Shown in pieces: positions 18,467 through 29,930 of a DNA stretch of 64,000 nucleotides. The notes under the pieces were generated by a model that saw only the letters and a list, made by a program, of their open reading frames with translations, made no database searches and was not told the origin of the DNA. A program made the position numbers and the translations under genes. Position 1 is the first letter of the stretch, and each line of letters starts with the position of its first letter. The stretch spans positions 1-64,000 of the forward strand of contig CACJRF010000008.1 of assembly GCA_902595755.1 (NCBI GenBank). Reading direction: 5' to 3'. The DNA is from an uncultured Alphaproteobacteria bacterium. Lineage in GTDB: Bacteria > Pseudomonadota > Alphaproteobacteria > Methylaequorales > Methylaequoraceae.

Positions 18467-20413
18467 ATGATCTGTGAAATTTTACTTCCTAAACCAATCA
18501 AGAAAACTTTCTATTATAAAACCTCAGAGTTTCTTGAAACAGGAATTGTTGTAAAAGTTGAATTTAAAAGTAAAAAGGTTGTAGGTGTGGTAATTAAAAC
18601 TCATAGAGAGAAAATTTATAATAAGCCTTTAAAATCTATTGATAATATTTTAAGTTCAACCCCTCTTCCAACTGAAATTTTAAAAAGTACAGAATTTGTT
18701 GCTAAATATACTTGTAATTTTAGAGCATTGATTCTCAAATTATTCCTTACCGGTTTTGAGAGAAATTCAATTATTAAATTAGAAAAAAATTTATTTAATA
18801 GAACTAAAAAACTCGAATTATCAAGCGAACAAAGAAAGGCAATTAAATCTCTAAAAGAGTTAGGAAATAAATTCAAGGTCGCAGTACTTCATGGAGTTAC
18901 TGGTTCTGGGAAAACTAGAGTATTTATGAGTTTAGTCAAAGAAAAACTTCTAAATGGATTTCAGTGTTTAATTCTTGTTCCTGAGATTATTCTTACTTCA
19001 GAGTGGGTAAAAGAGATTGAAAAGGATTTTAATATAAGTCCAATTATTTATCATTCTTCAGTAAATAAAAAAAAAAGAGAGGAAATATGCAAAGCTGTAT
19101 TTAATAAAGATATAAATTTTATAATTGGAACAAGATCAGCTTTAACATTACCATTTACTAATTTAGGTGTAATTATTATAGATGAAGAACATGACAATTC
19201 CTATAAACAAAATAATCAACTAATTTTAAACTTCAGAGATTTTGCAATTGTTAGAGCAAAAAATTCGAACTGTAATATTATTTTAAGCTCTGCGACACCT
19301 TCCATTGAAACTTTTTTGAATGTTAAAACAAAAAAATTTGAGATTATTAAACTTAAAAAAAGGATAAATAAAAATGTCTTACCAACAATTAAAATTTTAG
19401 ATTCTAGAAAACAAAAAGGATTAATATCAGACAAACTTCAGCAAGAAATAAAAAGCAATATCTCTAATAATCTGCAAACTCTTCTTTTTTTAAATAAACG
19501 AGGATATGCACCTTTTGTAATTTGTAAAAAATGTGGAGTTACAAAAACCTGTAATAATTGCTCTTCATCATTAACTCTTCATGAATTTGCAGAAAAACAA
19601 AAAAGTTATCTTCTTTGCCATTATTGTAATCATAAAGAATACTTCGAAGATTCATGTAAAAGCTGTAATTCAATAAATTCTTTAATTTTTCCAGGTTATG
19701 GGGTTGAGAAAGTTTTTGAAGAAGTGTCTAATTTATTCCCTGAAGCTAAAATTTCGCTTTTATCAAGTGATAAAGTCAAAAATAAGAGCTTGAGCAAAGA
19801 GATTAAGGATATAACAGAAAATAGAGTGCAAATCGTTATTGGCACTCAAATTATCTCCAAGGGGCATAACTTTCCATTTTTAAAAACTGTTGGAATACTA
19901 AATATAGATTCTATTCTTAATGACTTTGATTTTAGGTCTAGTGAAAAAGGTTTTCAGCAAATAACTCAAGTAGCTGGTAGAGCAGGTAGAAAAGATCTTA
20001 ACGGAGAGGTTTTTATACAAACCTATCAACCAAATCATCCAGTAATAAAATCAAGTATAAATTCAGATTATGAATGGTTTGTCAATTATGAACTCCATGA
20101 AAGAAGGAAGAATTTTTTACCTCCATTTTCAAGTTTTATATCCATCATAATAAATTCTACAAATGAAAATAAAGCAAAAAATTATGGGTTAAATTTAAGA
20201 AATTCAATTAAAGAAGCTTTTCCTAATATAGTTTTATTTGGTCCATCACCCTCAATTATCTTTAAGCAAAATAAAATCTTTAGATTTAGGATGTTATTTA
20301 AATTAAAAAAAAACTCGAAATCAGGCACAATTTTCAAAAACTTTCTCACAAACATCATTACTCCAAATGGTATTAAGATATATATAGATGTTGATCCAAT
20401 AAACTTTACATAA
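18467..20413 (+). CDS. priA: Primosomal protein N' (replication restart helicase PriA)
   Basis: PriA reloads the replicative helicase at stalled forks. The 648-residue protein has a short N-terminal 3'-DNA-binding domain, the Walker A loop GVTGSGKTRVF (near 142), the DEEH box, and a zinc-binding insert with eight cysteines (CKKCGVTKTCNNC ... CHYC ... CKSC). Helicase motifs GTQIISKGHNFP and QVAGRAGR follow. It is shorter than typical PriA (about 730 residues), mostly by shorter loops. It stands alone on the plus strand, divergent from DUF484 and followed by the atp operon after 66 nt. Confidence 0.95.
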   Translation: MICEILLPKPIKKTFYYKTSEFLETGIVVKVEFKSKKVVGVVIKTHREKIYNKPLKSIDNILSSTPLPTEILKSTEFVAKYTCNFRALILKLFLTGFERNSIIKLEKNLFNRTKKLELSSEQRKAIKSLKELGNKFKVAVLHGVTGSGKTRVFMSLVKEKLLNGFQCLILVPEIILTSEWVKEIEKDFNISPIIYHSSVNKKKREEICKAVFNKDINFIIGTRSALTLPFTNLGVIIIDEEHDNSYKQNNQLILNFRDFAIVRAKNSNCNIILSSATPSIETFLNVKTKKFEIIKLKKRINKNVLPTIKILDSRKQKGLISDKLQQEIKSNISNNLQTLLFLNKRGYAPFVICKKCGVTKTCNNCSSSLTLHEFAEKQKSYLLCHYCNHKEYFEDSCKSCNSINSLIFPGYGVEKVFEEVSNLFPEAKISLLSSDKVKNKSLSKEIKDITENRVQIVIGTQIISKGHNFPFLKTVGILNIDSILNDFDFRSSEKGFQQITQVAGRAGRKDLNGEVFIQTYQPNHPVIKSSINSDYEWFVNYELHERRKNFLPPFSSFISIIINSTNENKAKNYGLNLRNSIKEAFPNIVLFGPSPSIIFKQNKIFRFRMLFKLKKNSKSGTIFKNFLTNIITPNGIKIYIDVDPINFT

Positions 20414-20479
20414 TTATAAATTTCAAATATTGAATAGATTGACTTCTTATGCTAATAAAGTCTTTTAAAATTTATAAAA

Positions 20480-21019
20480 TTGACTGATAAATCAAATTAC
20501 ATAAATGAAGTATCTATAAGATACGCAAACGCACTTATCTTAATAAGTAAGAAGGGTGGACTTAAGCAAATCCAAAACGATTTTGAATCCTTTATTAAAC
20601 TCATAGAGACCAACAAAGATTTAAAGTTGGTCATAAATAATCCACTTATCAATGTTATAAAAAAATCAACTATTTTGGAAAATATATGTAAAGCTATTAA
20701 AACTCAAAAAATTTTCCTCGGTTTTTTAAAAACTCTGACAAAGCATAACAAAATAGTCCTTGTAGAAAAAGTTTTTAGTCAGTTTAATAAATTAATTGAT
20801 ATAAAGGAGGGGTTTACTGAGGTTCATTTGACAACATCGAAAAAGCTAGAAAATGAAAAATTAAAACAAATAGAAAATATTATATCCCAAAAAATAGATT
20901 GTAAGGTTAAATTAAAAAAAAAGGTGGATCCTCAGATAATTGGGGGCATAATCATTCAAATAGATTCATTTATGATAGATAACTCTGTTAGATCTAAGTT
21001 ATCTGAGAATTTAATATAA
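20480..21019 (+). CDS. atpH: ATP synthase F1 delta subunit
   Basis: The delta subunit links the F1 head to the peripheral stalk. The 179-residue protein fits the OSCP/delta family: EVSIRYANALILISKK at the N-terminus, ENICKAIKTQKIFLGFLKTL in the centre, and a C-terminal part with EVHLTTSKKLENEKLKQIENII and GGIIIQIDSFMIDNSVRSKLSEN. The start codon is TTG; no in-frame Met precedes the conserved helix. It opens the atpHAGDC operon. As in other Alphaproteobacteria the Fo genes are not here. Confidence 0.94.
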   Translation: MTDKSNYINEVSIRYANALILISKKGGLKQIQNDFESFIKLIETNKDLKLVINNPLINVIKKSTILENICKAIKTQKIFLGFLKTLTKHNKIVLVEKVFSQFNKLIDIKEGFTEVHLTTSKKLENEKLKQIENIISQKIDCKVKLKKKVDPQIIGGIIIQIDSFMIDNSVRSKLSENLI

Positions 21020-21034
21020 AGAAAGGGAAATATA

Positions 21035-22585
21035 ATGGGAATAGATGCATCAGAAATTTCGGAAATACTTAAATCAGAAATAGAAGGCTTAACAAATGAA
21101 GGTGAAATTTCTGAAGTTGGCACCGTGCTTACTGTTGGCGATGGTATTGCCAGAGTTTATGGACTTAATAATGTACAAGCTGGAGAAATGGTTGAGTTTC
21201 CTGGTAAGATTAAAGGAATGGCACTTAATTTAGAAGACGATAATGTAGGTGTTGTTATTTTTGGTAGTGATAAATCAATTAAAGAGGGAGATATTGTTAA
21301 AAGAACAAAGTCCATTGTTGAAGTTCCTTCAGGTAAAGGTTTATTAGGTAGAGTTGTTGATGGCTTAGGGAACCCAATAGATGGAAAGGGTCCATTAAAA
21401 GATGTTAAATTTAGAAGAGCTGAAGTTAAAGCACCAGGAATAATTCCGAGAAAATCAGTTCATGAACCAATGCAGACTGGAATAAAGGCAATTGATAGTC
21501 TTATTCCTATTGGAAGAGGACAAAGAGAACTTATAATAGGAGATAGACAAACTGGAAAAACATCTGTCATCATCGATACAATATTAAATCAAAAAGAGGT
21601 AAATAAAAATTCTGATGAATCAAAAAAGCTTTACTGCATTTATGTATCTATCGGTCAAAAAAGGTCTACAGTTGCTCAAATAGTCAAAACTTTGGAGGAA
21701 AATGATGCCTTAAAATACTCCATTGTCGTTGCTGCAACTGCTTCTGACCCTGCACCACTTCAATTCCTAGCACCCTACACGGGTTGTGCAATGGGTGAAT
21801 ATTTTAGAGACAATGGAATGCATGCGGTAATTTTTTACGATGATCTTTCCAAACAAGCTGTTGCTTATAGACAAATGTCGTTATTATTAAGAAGACCTCC
21901 AGGAAGGGAGGCATTCCCTGGCGATGTATTCTATATACACTCCAGACTTTTAGAAAGGGCTGCAAAAATGGGTGATGATCACGGTGCTGGCTCCTTAACC
22001 TCTTTACCAGTTATTGAAACTCAGGCTGGCGATGTTTCCGCGTATATACCAACAAACGTAATTTCAATAACAGACGGTCAAATATTTTTAGAAACTGAAC
22101 TTTTCTTTAAAGGAATTAGACCAGCTGTTAACGTTGGATTATCAGTAAGTAGAGTTGGTTCTGCTGCACAAATCAAGGCAATGAAACAAGTCTCCGGATC
22201 AATAAAACTAGATCTAGCACAATTTCGAGAAATGGAGGCCTTCTCACAGTTTGCTTCAGATCTTGATCAATCGACTAAAGATCTTCTTGAAAGGGGTCGG
22301 AGACTAACCGAAATTTTAAAACAGCCTCAATACAAACCTTTAAAGGTTGAACAACAAGTACTTATCATTTTTGCTGGAGTAAAGGGCTTTCTTGATAAAA
22401 TTTCTGTGAACGATGTGACAAAGTTTGAATCTTTTTTATTAGAACAAATGCAAGATAGGGGAAAAAATATAATAAGTAAAATTGAAAAAGAACAAAGCCT
22501 TAGTAAACAGTTAGAGGGTGAAATCAATGTTTTTTTAGAAAAAGTTGTTGAAGATTTTTTAAGAGGAACCGATGCCAAGTCTTAA
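21035..22585 (+). CDS. atpA: ATP synthase F1 alpha subunit
   Basis: The alpha subunit carries the non-catalytic nucleotide sites of F1. The 516-residue protein has the Walker A loop [11 protein letters not shown] (residues 170-180), the alpha-specific [60 protein letters not shown] region, and the arginine-finger segment [26 protein letters not shown] upstream of the ATG is a good ribosome-binding site. Overlaps atpG by 14 nt. Confidence 0.98.
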   Translation: MGIDASEISEILKSEIEGLTNEGEISEVGTVLTVGDGIARVYGLNNVQAGEMVEFPGKIKGMALNLEDDNVGVVIFGSDKSIKEGDIVKRTKSIVEVPSGKGLLGRVVDGLGNPIDGKGPLKDVKFRRAEVKAPGIIPRKSVHEPMQTGIKAIDSLIPIGRGQRELIIGDRQTGKTSVIIDTILNQKEVNKNSDESKKLYCIYVSIGQKRSTVAQIVKTLEENDALKYSIVVAATASDPAPLQFLAPYTGCAMGEYFRDNGMHAVIFYDDLSKQAVAYRQMSLLLRRPPGREAFPGDVFYIHSRLLERAAKMGDDHGAGSLTSLPVIETQAGDVSAYIPTNVISITDGQIFLETELFFKGIRPAVNVGLSVSRVGSAAQIKAMKQVSGSIKLDLAQFREMEAFSQFASDLDQSTKDLLERGRRLTEILKQPQYKPLKVEQQVLIIFAGVKGFLDKISVNDVTKFESFLLEQMQDRGKNIISKIEKEQSLSKQLEGEINVFLEKVVEDFLRGTDAKS

Positions 22586-23432
22586 GGATTTAAGAAACAG
22601 AATTGGTAGTGTAAAATCTACCAAGAAGATTACATCTGCCATGAAAATGGTAGCTGCCGCAAAATTGAAGAGAGCTCAAGATAATGCTGAAAAAACTAGA
22701 CCGTATGCATTAAAAATGCATGAAATAGTTGAGTCACTTACTTCGTCAGGGGTTGCTCAAGTAAAGAAATTTGGTGAAAGAAATAAGGAAAAGAAAAATA
22801 TTTTATTGATTATTTGCTCAGCAGACAGAGGGTTATGTGGGGGCTTTAATGGATCAATTATAAAATATACAAAGAAACTATCAGCAGAATTATCTAAGAA
22901 TAGTAATTTAAGTTATATATTTGTTGGAAAAAAGGCTTACCAAACTCTAAAAAGAAAATACGAAGCCTCTATCGTAGAGTTTTTTACTGATATCGCAAAC
23001 CCTAGTATAAAATTTGAGTTATCTAGCTCTGTGAGAGATCTTGTTTTAGAACTTTTCTTATCAAATAAGATTGATGAATGTCATCTTATTTATACAGAAT
23101 TTAAAAGTGCAATTTCCCAAACAGTGAAATCTCACAAACTTTTGCCTATCGACAATAGTGGTGAGATAAAAAAAACTAAGACTTATGAATTTGAACCTAG
23201 CGAAGAAAATGTTTTAAATGAGATAATTCCAAGAAATATTGCAATTCAAATTCATTCTGGTTTATTAGAAAATCTTGCAAGTGAGCAAGGCTCGCGTATG
23301 ACTGCTATGGATAATGCTACAAGAAATGCAAATGATATGATAGATAACTTAACTTTGCTTTATAACAGGTCTAGACAAGCTTTGATCACTAGTGAATTAA
23401 TAGAAATAATCTCAGGAGCTGAGGCCGTTTAA
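22572..23432 (+). CDS. atpG: ATP synthase F1 gamma subunit
   Basis: The gamma subunit is the rotating shaft of F1. The 286-residue protein begins [36 protein letters not shown], a strongly conserved helix, has [14 protein letters not shown] in the middle, and ends with [49 protein letters not shown], the conserved C-terminal helix. Length is normal. The start lies within the last codons of atpA, and atpD follows after 15 nt. Confidence 0.98.
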   Translation: MPSLKDLRNRIGSVKSTKKITSAMKMVAAAKLKRAQDNAEKTRPYALKMHEIVESLTSSGVAQVKKFGERNKEKKNILLIICSADRGLCGGFNGSIIKYTKKLSAELSKNSNLSYIFVGKKAYQTLKRKYEASIVEFFTDIANPSIKFELSSSVRDLVLELFLSNKIDECHLIYTEFKSAISQTVKSHKLLPIDNSGEIKKTKTYEFEPSEENVLNEIIPRNIAIQIHSGLLENLASEQGSRMTAMDNATRNANDMIDNLTLLYNRSRQALITSELIEIISGAEAV

Positions 23433-24860
<1,428 letters not shown>

Positions 24861-24863
24861 AAA

Positions 24864-25196
24864 ATGTCGTTTAACCTTCAAATAATATCACCTGATGAAT
24901 CTGTATTTGATGAAGAAATTGAAATGGTCATTATACCAGGTACAGAGGGTGACATAGGTGTTTTAAGTAATCATATGCCATTAATAACATCACTAAGACT
25001 AGGTAATATATATATTTATAAAGACAAAAAGATTATTAAAAAATTTTTAGTAAATGGAGGTATACTTGAAGTATTTGAAAATAGATGCACATTGCTAACA
25101 GAAGATATTTCCGATTCAGAGAGTAAAGTTATTAGTAACGATGATGAGCTATCTAAAAGAAAAACGGAAATAGCCTCGAAACAATTTTATACTTAA
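24864..25196 (+). CDS. atpC: ATP synthase F1 epsilon subunit, short form
   Basis: The epsilon subunit couples gamma to the c-ring. Residues 1-85 form the N-terminal beta-sandwich (FNLQIISPDESVFDEEIEMVIIPGTEGDIGVLSNHMPLITSL). The usual protein has about 130-140 residues with a C-terminal pair of helices that can inhibit ATP hydrolysis; here only about 25 residues follow the sandwich, so at most one short helix can form. The stop codon interlocks with that of rppH on the opposite strand (TTAA). Confidence 0.93.
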   Translation: MSFNLQIISPDESVFDEEIEMVIIPGTEGDIGVLSNHMPLITSLRLGNIYIYKDKKIIKKFLVNGGILEVFENRCTLLTEDISDSESKVISNDDELSKRKTEIASKQFYT

Positions 25197-25654
25197 ATTT
25201 TTAAGTTCTTATATTCTTTTAATACTTCTTCGTATAGTGCCCTTTTAAAAGGTACCACCTCATTTATACATTGGGTTGGTTCAATCCATTTCCACTTACA
25301 GAATTCAGGGTTATCATCTTTTTCTAGATCAAACATAGAATCCTTACCAATAAATTTGCAGAAAAACCACCTTTGTGACTGACCAATATATTTTCCATTC
25401 CAAACATATTTAATAATCTCCTTTGGAAGGTCATAAGATAGTAACTTTTTTGAAATACCTAATATCTCATAGTTATTATTAATACCAACCTCTTCAAACA
25501 TTTCTCTTTTCATTGCTTGTTCTTCTGTTTCATATTTATCTATACCACCTTGTGGCATCTGCCAATAATTATTTTGATTATCTATTCTTTTTCCTACCCA
25601 AAGTTTTTTTTCAGAATTAACAAGAAAAATTCCAATGCCTTTTCGGTATTTCAT
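25193..25654 (-). CDS. rppH: RNA pyrophosphohydrolase (NUDIX)
   Basis: RppH removes pyrophosphate from the 5' end of mRNAs and starts their decay. The 153-residue protein has the family N-terminus YRKGIGIFLVNSEKKLWVGKRID, the WQMPQGGID motif and a complete NUDIX box GGIDKYETEEQAMKREMFEEVGI, then RWFFCKFIG and FCKWKWIEP. Length is normal. It follows ctpA by 15 nt on the minus strand, as often seen in Alphaproteobacteria. Confidence 0.93.
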   Translation of the reverse strand: MKYRKGIGIFLVNSEKKLWVGKRIDNQNNYWQMPQGGIDKYETEEQAMKREMFEEVGINNNYEILGISKKLLSYDLPKEIIKYVWNGKYIGQSQRWFFCKFIGKDSMFDLEKDDNPEFCKWKWIEPTQCINEVVPFKRALYEEVLKEYKNLKI

Positions 25655-25669
25655 TTTTCAAATAACTTA

Positions 25670-26923
25670 TTAATCTGTTCTTGTATTTATTAGGTTTATT
25701 GCAAGTATAAGGTCAAAAGCTCTTGTAAGTTGATAGTCGTCTACTTCTTCATCGACATTTTTTTCAGCATTTTCATTATTAGATTCATTTTTTTCGATTT
25801 GTTCATTATCTATTGCCCCTCTTAAATCTGATTCTTTTCTTCTTTGACTGTCTAATTTTTTTAGTTCCGCCTGTTCTACTAAGATATCTGGATCAATACC
25901 AGTTTGCTGGATAGATCTTCCTGAAGGCGTATAATATTTTGCAGTTGTTAGCTTAATTGCAACATCCTCACCTGATGGAATTATTGTTTGGACCGAACCT
26001 TTTCCAAATGATTTTGTACCCATAATAATGGCTCTTTTATGGTCTTGAAGAGCTCCGGCTACAATCTCAGAAGCTGATGCACTTCCTTGATTTATTAAAA
26101 CGACAAGAGGTAATCCATTTATTAAATCTTTTTTAACAGCATTATATCTACTTCCACGCTTTCCATTTCTGCCTTTTGTTGAAACAATCTCTCCTCTTTC
26201 TAAAAAAATGTCAGTGACGTTTACTGCTTGGTCTAGTAATCCTCCCGGATTATTTCTTAAATCAAGTACATAACCAATCAATGTATTTTTTTTTTTAAAT
26301 GAACTTATTGAATCTATAATTTGTTTGTCAACTTTTTGATTAAAAGAGGATACTCTAATATAACCAATATTATTTTCAACACGTGACTTTACTGATTTAA
26401 GTTGAATTATTGCTCTTACAATACTGATATCCACTCTTTCGTTTTCATTTCTTCTGACAGTTAATTTGATTTTTGAACCAACCTTACCTCTCATTATTGC
26501 CACAGCTTCTGACAAAGTCATTCCCAATACTGGCTCATCATCCAGATGTGTGATTAAGTCACCAGATTTTATCCCGGCTTTGAAGGCTGGTGTATCATCA
26601 ATCGGAGCAATTACCTTTACAAAGCCATTTTCTAATGTAACTTCAATACCAAGACCTCCAAACTCTCCTTTAGTTTGAACTCTTAATTCTTTGAGTTCCT
26701 TATCATTTAGATAGGATGAATGAGGATCTAAAGAAGATAACATTCCTTCAATTGCAGACTCAATCAAATCTTTAGAGTTTACTGGTTCTACATAATTATT
26801 TTTTATTTTCTCAAAAGCTTCTCCAAATAAATTCAGATATTTATAGACATCTTTATCTTCCTCTGCAGAGATGAAAATTGGTACTAAGAACAAAAATAAG
26901 TATGTCGTAAAAAATTTTTTCAT
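25670..26923 (-). CDS. ctpA: Periplasmic C-terminal processing peptidase (S41 family)
   Basis: A secreted S41 serine protease that trims or degrades envelope proteins. The 417-residue protein starts with a signal peptide (KKFFTTYLFLFLVPIFISAEED), then a helical region, a PDZ domain (GLGIEVTLENGFVKVIAPIDDTPAFKAGIKSGD, about 95-165) and the catalytic domain with Ser in NQGSASASEIVAGALQD and Lys in GTKSFGKGSVQT. A Glu/Asn/Asp-rich linker lies near the C-terminus. It is downstream of the EnvC-like gene, as in the conserved gpmI-envC-ctpA order. Confidence 0.94.
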   Translation of the reverse strand: MKKFFTTYLFLFLVPIFISAEEDKDVYKYLNLFGEAFEKIKNNYVEPVNSKDLIESAIEGMLSSLDPHSSYLNDKELKELRVQTKGEFGGLGIEVTLENGFVKVIAPIDDTPAFKAGIKSGDLITHLDDEPVLGMTLSEAVAIMRGKVGSKIKLTVRRNENERVDISIVRAIIQLKSVKSRVENNIGYIRVSSFNQKVDKQIIDSISSFKKKNTLIGYVLDLRNNPGGLLDQAVNVTDIFLERGEIVSTKGRNGKRGSRYNAVKKDLINGLPLVVLINQGSASASEIVAGALQDHKRAIIMGTKSFGKGSVQTIIPSGEDVAIKLTTAKYYTPSGRSIQQTGIDPDILVEQAELKKLDSQRRKESDLRGAIDNEQIEKNESNNENAEKNVDEEVDDYQLTRAFDLILAINLINTRTD

Positions 26924-26958
26924 ATTTAATTAAACCTTTTTTTGATTATGCAGTTTTT

Positions 26959-27975
26959 TTATAAAATCTCAACTTTTGATTTTGGGTTAATAATTTTTCC
27001 ATTTTTTCTTAATTCAAAATAAAGTTTATTCTTAAGCTTTTTTGAGATTCTTGCAATCGGCTCACCCTTAAACACCTTATTACCAGATGAAATAATTATA
27101 TTATCCATACCTGCAAGAATACAAAAATAACCATTATCATTTTCTATAATCACCAGATTTCCATAACTTTTAAACTTATTTGCAAAAACAATTATTCCAT
27201 CAAAAGGTGATGCTACAAATGAATCCTCAGAAACTTCAAAAATCACACCATTTTTAAATATTTTATCGGCTTTATTTTGCCCGAATTCAGAAACTATACT
27301 TGCCTGTAACGGCATTTGGAATCTTGTTGTGATACTTTTTTTTTTCTTAAGCTTTGGCACCTTAACCCCTTTGACTAATTCATTTATATTCTTTGCACTT
27401 TTCTTAACCTTTTTTTCTCTTTTTTTAGCCTCTGGGTTAGCTATGAATTTTTTTTGCAGTAGTGATACTTGAAGAATTTTTTTTTCTAAATTTTGAAGCT
27501 CTGTATTTAACTTTTTTTTCTTCTCTTTATATGAATAAAGTTTATTTTCAAGGTCTTGATTCACAACTTTAAGATTCTCAAAGCTTTGAAAGTAATTATC
27601 AATCCCCACTTTTACTTGGTTAAAAAAGAAACCTCTAATAATTTGTTTACTTACAAAGTAATTAGATGAGTTTTGCATTCCTTTTAAAAGACGTGAAATT
27701 TCTGAGACATATAATCTTTCTTGCAGTAAAAAAAATAAACGTTTTCCTAGTACTTCTTTATCTTTTATATATCTTAAATAGATGATTTGCTTTTGCCTAT
27801 TTCGATCAATATCTAGCTTTATAATTTTTAATTCCTTATTGTTACTTATTATATTATTATGTAATTCGACCGTTTGTTTTTTTAAATCATTTAATTTTTT
27901 TTCTAATTTACTTTTTGAATGTGTCTCGGAGAATTGAGAAAGCATAACTAAAAATGAAATAATTAAAAATTTCAT
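26959..27975 (-). CDS. EnvC-like murein hydrolase activator (degenerate LytM/M23 domain)
   Basis: The 338-residue protein has a signal peptide (FLIISFLVMLSQFSETHS), a long coiled-coil region rich in Lys and Glu (about 20-200), and a C-terminal LytM fold (PFDGIIVFANKFKSYGNLVIIEN, near 255-280). The zinc-binding His residues of active M23 peptidases are absent: the usual HxH is replaced by FCILAGMD. EnvC proteins are non-catalytic activators of amidases under control of FtsEX, so this is as expected. ftsE and ftsX are in the window at 42732-44285. It overlaps gpmI by 4 nt. Confidence 0.85.
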   Translation of the reverse strand: MKFLIISFLVMLSQFSETHSKSKLEKKLNDLKKQTVELHNNIISNNKELKIIKLDIDRNRQKQIIYLRYIKDKEVLGKRLFFLLQERLYVSEISRLLKGMQNSSNYFVSKQIIRGFFFNQVKVGIDNYFQSFENLKVVNQDLENKLYSYKEKKKKLNTELQNLEKKILQVSLLQKKFIANPEAKKREKKVKKSAKNINELVKGVKVPKLKKKKSITTRFQMPLQASIVSEFGQNKADKIFKNGVIFEVSEDSFVASPFDGIIVFANKFKSYGNLVIIENDNGYFCILAGMDNIIISSGNKVFKGEPIARISKKLKNKLYFELRKNGKIINPKSKVEIL

Positions 27976-29471
27976 TTAATTAAAGGTCTTCCATTCATAT
28001 CATCAGGTCTTGGTATTCCTAGAAGTTTTAAAATAGTGGGAGCGATGTCACTCAGTTTTCCTTTTTTAGAGCTATAATTATATGACTCACAAATAATAAA
28101 GGGCACAGGATTTAAGGAGTGAGTTGTGCATGGTGTATCTTTGTTGTAATCAAACATCATATCAGCATTACCATGATCAGAGGTAACTATTAAAGTAAAT
28201 CCACTTTTTTTGCATTGGTTATATAAATTACCTAAACAATTATCTAAAGTTTCTACTGCTTTTATTGTAGCTGAAAGGTTGCCAGTATGTCCAACCATAT
28301 CTGTATTCGCAAAATTTGTAACTATAAAGTCATAATTCTTCTTACTTATTCTATTCACTAATTCAGAAGTAAGCTCATAGGCAGCCATTTCAGGCTTAGT
28401 ATCATATGTTTCCACTCTAGGTGAGGGAATTAAAACTCTATCTTCCCCATCAAATGAATCCTCTATTCCACCATTAAAAAAATAAGTCACATGTGCATAT
28501 TTTTCAGTTTCTGCAATCCTAAGTTGTTTTAATTTATTTTCTGAAATTATTTCCCCTAAAGAATTTTTCACATGATGACTTTCTAATAACGGAGTTACTA
28601 TTTTTTTTATTCTTTTAGAATATTCAACCATGCTAGTTGGAGAAAAGAATTTGATATAACTTTTTCTTTTAAACTCATCAAAATTTTTGTCAAAAATTGA
28701 AGTAATTAATTCTCTAACTCTGTCAGCTCTATAGTTTGTAATTATAAAACCATCTCCGTCTTGAGCACCTTTATAAGAAATATGATTTAATGGTGGGAAA
28801 AATTCATCTGTGATGTGTTCAGTATAACTATTTTTTATTGATTGAATAAAACAGTTTGTTTTTTTTAAATCACCATTAATTATTGCTCTATATGCCTTTT
28901 CAACTCTCTCCCACCTATTGTCTCTATCCATTGCATAAAATCTTCCTGACAAACTAGCAATTTTTACATTGTCATAATCTTTTATTTTTTTTTGTAAAAA
29001 CTTTACATTTTCAACTCCAGAGATAGGAGAAGTGTCTCTTCCATCTAAAATTCCGTGGACTAGAACTTTACAGTCTTTAAATATATCAATTAATTTTAAC
29101 AGATGATCCTGGTGTCCATGAACTCCACCATCAGATAAAAGACCAACTAAATGAATTCTTTTAGATTTTTCTTTGATTTTTTTTATTAGTTTATTTTCTT
29201 TAAAAACTCCATTATCAAAGGCTTTATTTATTCTAAGAATATCTTGTAGTATTACTCTTCCTGCACCAATACTCATATGACCAACTTCAGAATTTCCAAA
29301 TTGTCCCTTAGGTAATCCTACCTCCGTCTCTGAGGCATCAAGTTTTATAAAACCATATTTCTTTGCTAGATAATCAAAATTCTTAGTCTTTGCTATATGT
29401 ATGGCATTATTTTTATTTTTTTCCCCGATTCCCCAACCGTCTAAAATACATAATAAAACTTTTTTTGTCAT
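27972..29471 (-). CDS. gpmI: 2,3-bisphosphoglycerate-independent phosphoglycerate mutase
   Basis: GpmI interconverts 3- and 2-phosphoglycerate using two Mn ions. The 499-residue protein has LCILDGWGIGE (metal Asp) at the start, the phosphorylated Ser in QFGNSEVGHMSIGAGR, GLLSDGGVHGHQDHL, HGILDGRDTSP, RADRVRELI, and the second metal site in NFANTDMVGHTGN and VTSDHGNADMM. The C-terminus is DMNGRPLIK. Length is normal. Confidence 0.97.
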   Translation of the reverse strand: MTKKVLLCILDGWGIGEKNKNNAIHIAKTKNFDYLAKKYGFIKLDASETEVGLPKGQFGNSEVGHMSIGAGRVILQDILRINKAFDNGVFKENKLIKKIKEKSKRIHLVGLLSDGGVHGHQDHLLKLIDIFKDCKVLVHGILDGRDTSPISGVENVKFLQKKIKDYDNVKIASLSGRFYAMDRDNRWERVEKAYRAIINGDLKKTNCFIQSIKNSYTEHITDEFFPPLNHISYKGAQDGDGFIITNYRADRVRELITSIFDKNFDEFKRKSYIKFFSPTSMVEYSKRIKKIVTPLLESHHVKNSLGEIISENKLKQLRIAETEKYAHVTYFFNGGIEDSFDGEDRVLIPSPRVETYDTKPEMAAYELTSELVNRISKKNYDFIVTNFANTDMVGHTGNLSATIKAVETLDNCLGNLYNQCKKSGFTLIVTSDHGNADMMFDYNKDTPCTTHSLNPVPFIICESYNYSSKKGKLSDIAPTILKLLGIPRPDDMNGRPLIK

Positions 29472-29481
29472 TTGATTAAAC

Positions 29482-29928
29482 TTACTTATGATAATTAGAA
29501 TTTTTCTTTATTTCTAGGGCTCTGTATATTTGTTCTATTAACATTACTCTTACAAGCAAATGAGGCCAAGTAAAATTACCAAACGATATAGATTTGAATG
29601 ATTTTTTTATTTCTTTGTCTAAACCTTCTTCGCTTCCTATTATAAAATTAACTACTTTAAATCCATCAGAAAAATTTTGAAATAACAATTTTGAGAAACT
29701 TTTGCTATCTAATTTTTCGCCTTGCGAATCCATTGCAAGAGTATATTCATTGTTATAGATATACTTTTGAATTTCATGTTTTTCTTTCTCTAACTTTTTT
29801 GGCCCAAAAAAACTCTTTAATTCAATCAACTTAAGATCAAAATTAATCCTTTTTTTGTAGTAATCAAAGATTTGTCTATATTCTTGAGAGCTTTTAAATT
29901 TACCGAATGCTATAATTTTGATTTTCAT
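29482..29928 (-). CDS. rlmH: 23S rRNA (pseudouridine1915-N3)-methyltransferase RlmH
   Basis: RlmH methylates pseudouridine 1915 in helix 69 of 23S rRNA. The 148-residue protein is a SPOUT methyltransferase with MKIKIIAFGKF at the start, FIIGSEEGLDKEIKKS (SAM-binding knot), and the conserved end FTWPHLLVRVMLIEQIYRALEIKKNSNYHK, which has the family's HxxxRxxLxEQIYRA pattern and terminal YHK. The gene lies between rsfS and gpmI in conserved order. Confidence 0.95.
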   Translation of the reverse strand: MKIKIIAFGKFKSSQEYRQIFDYYKKRINFDLKLIELKSFFGPKKLEKEKHEIQKYIYNNEYTLAMDSQGEKLDSKSFSKLLFQNFSDGFKVVNFIIGSEEGLDKEIKKSFKSISFGNFTWPHLLVRVMLIEQIYRALEIKKNSNYHK

Positions 29929-29930
29929 AT

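Noticed and set aside
26959-27975. EnvC-like protein as a broken peptidase
   Set aside because: Loss of zinc ligands in the LytM domain is normal for EnvC-type activators, so this is not a sign of decay.
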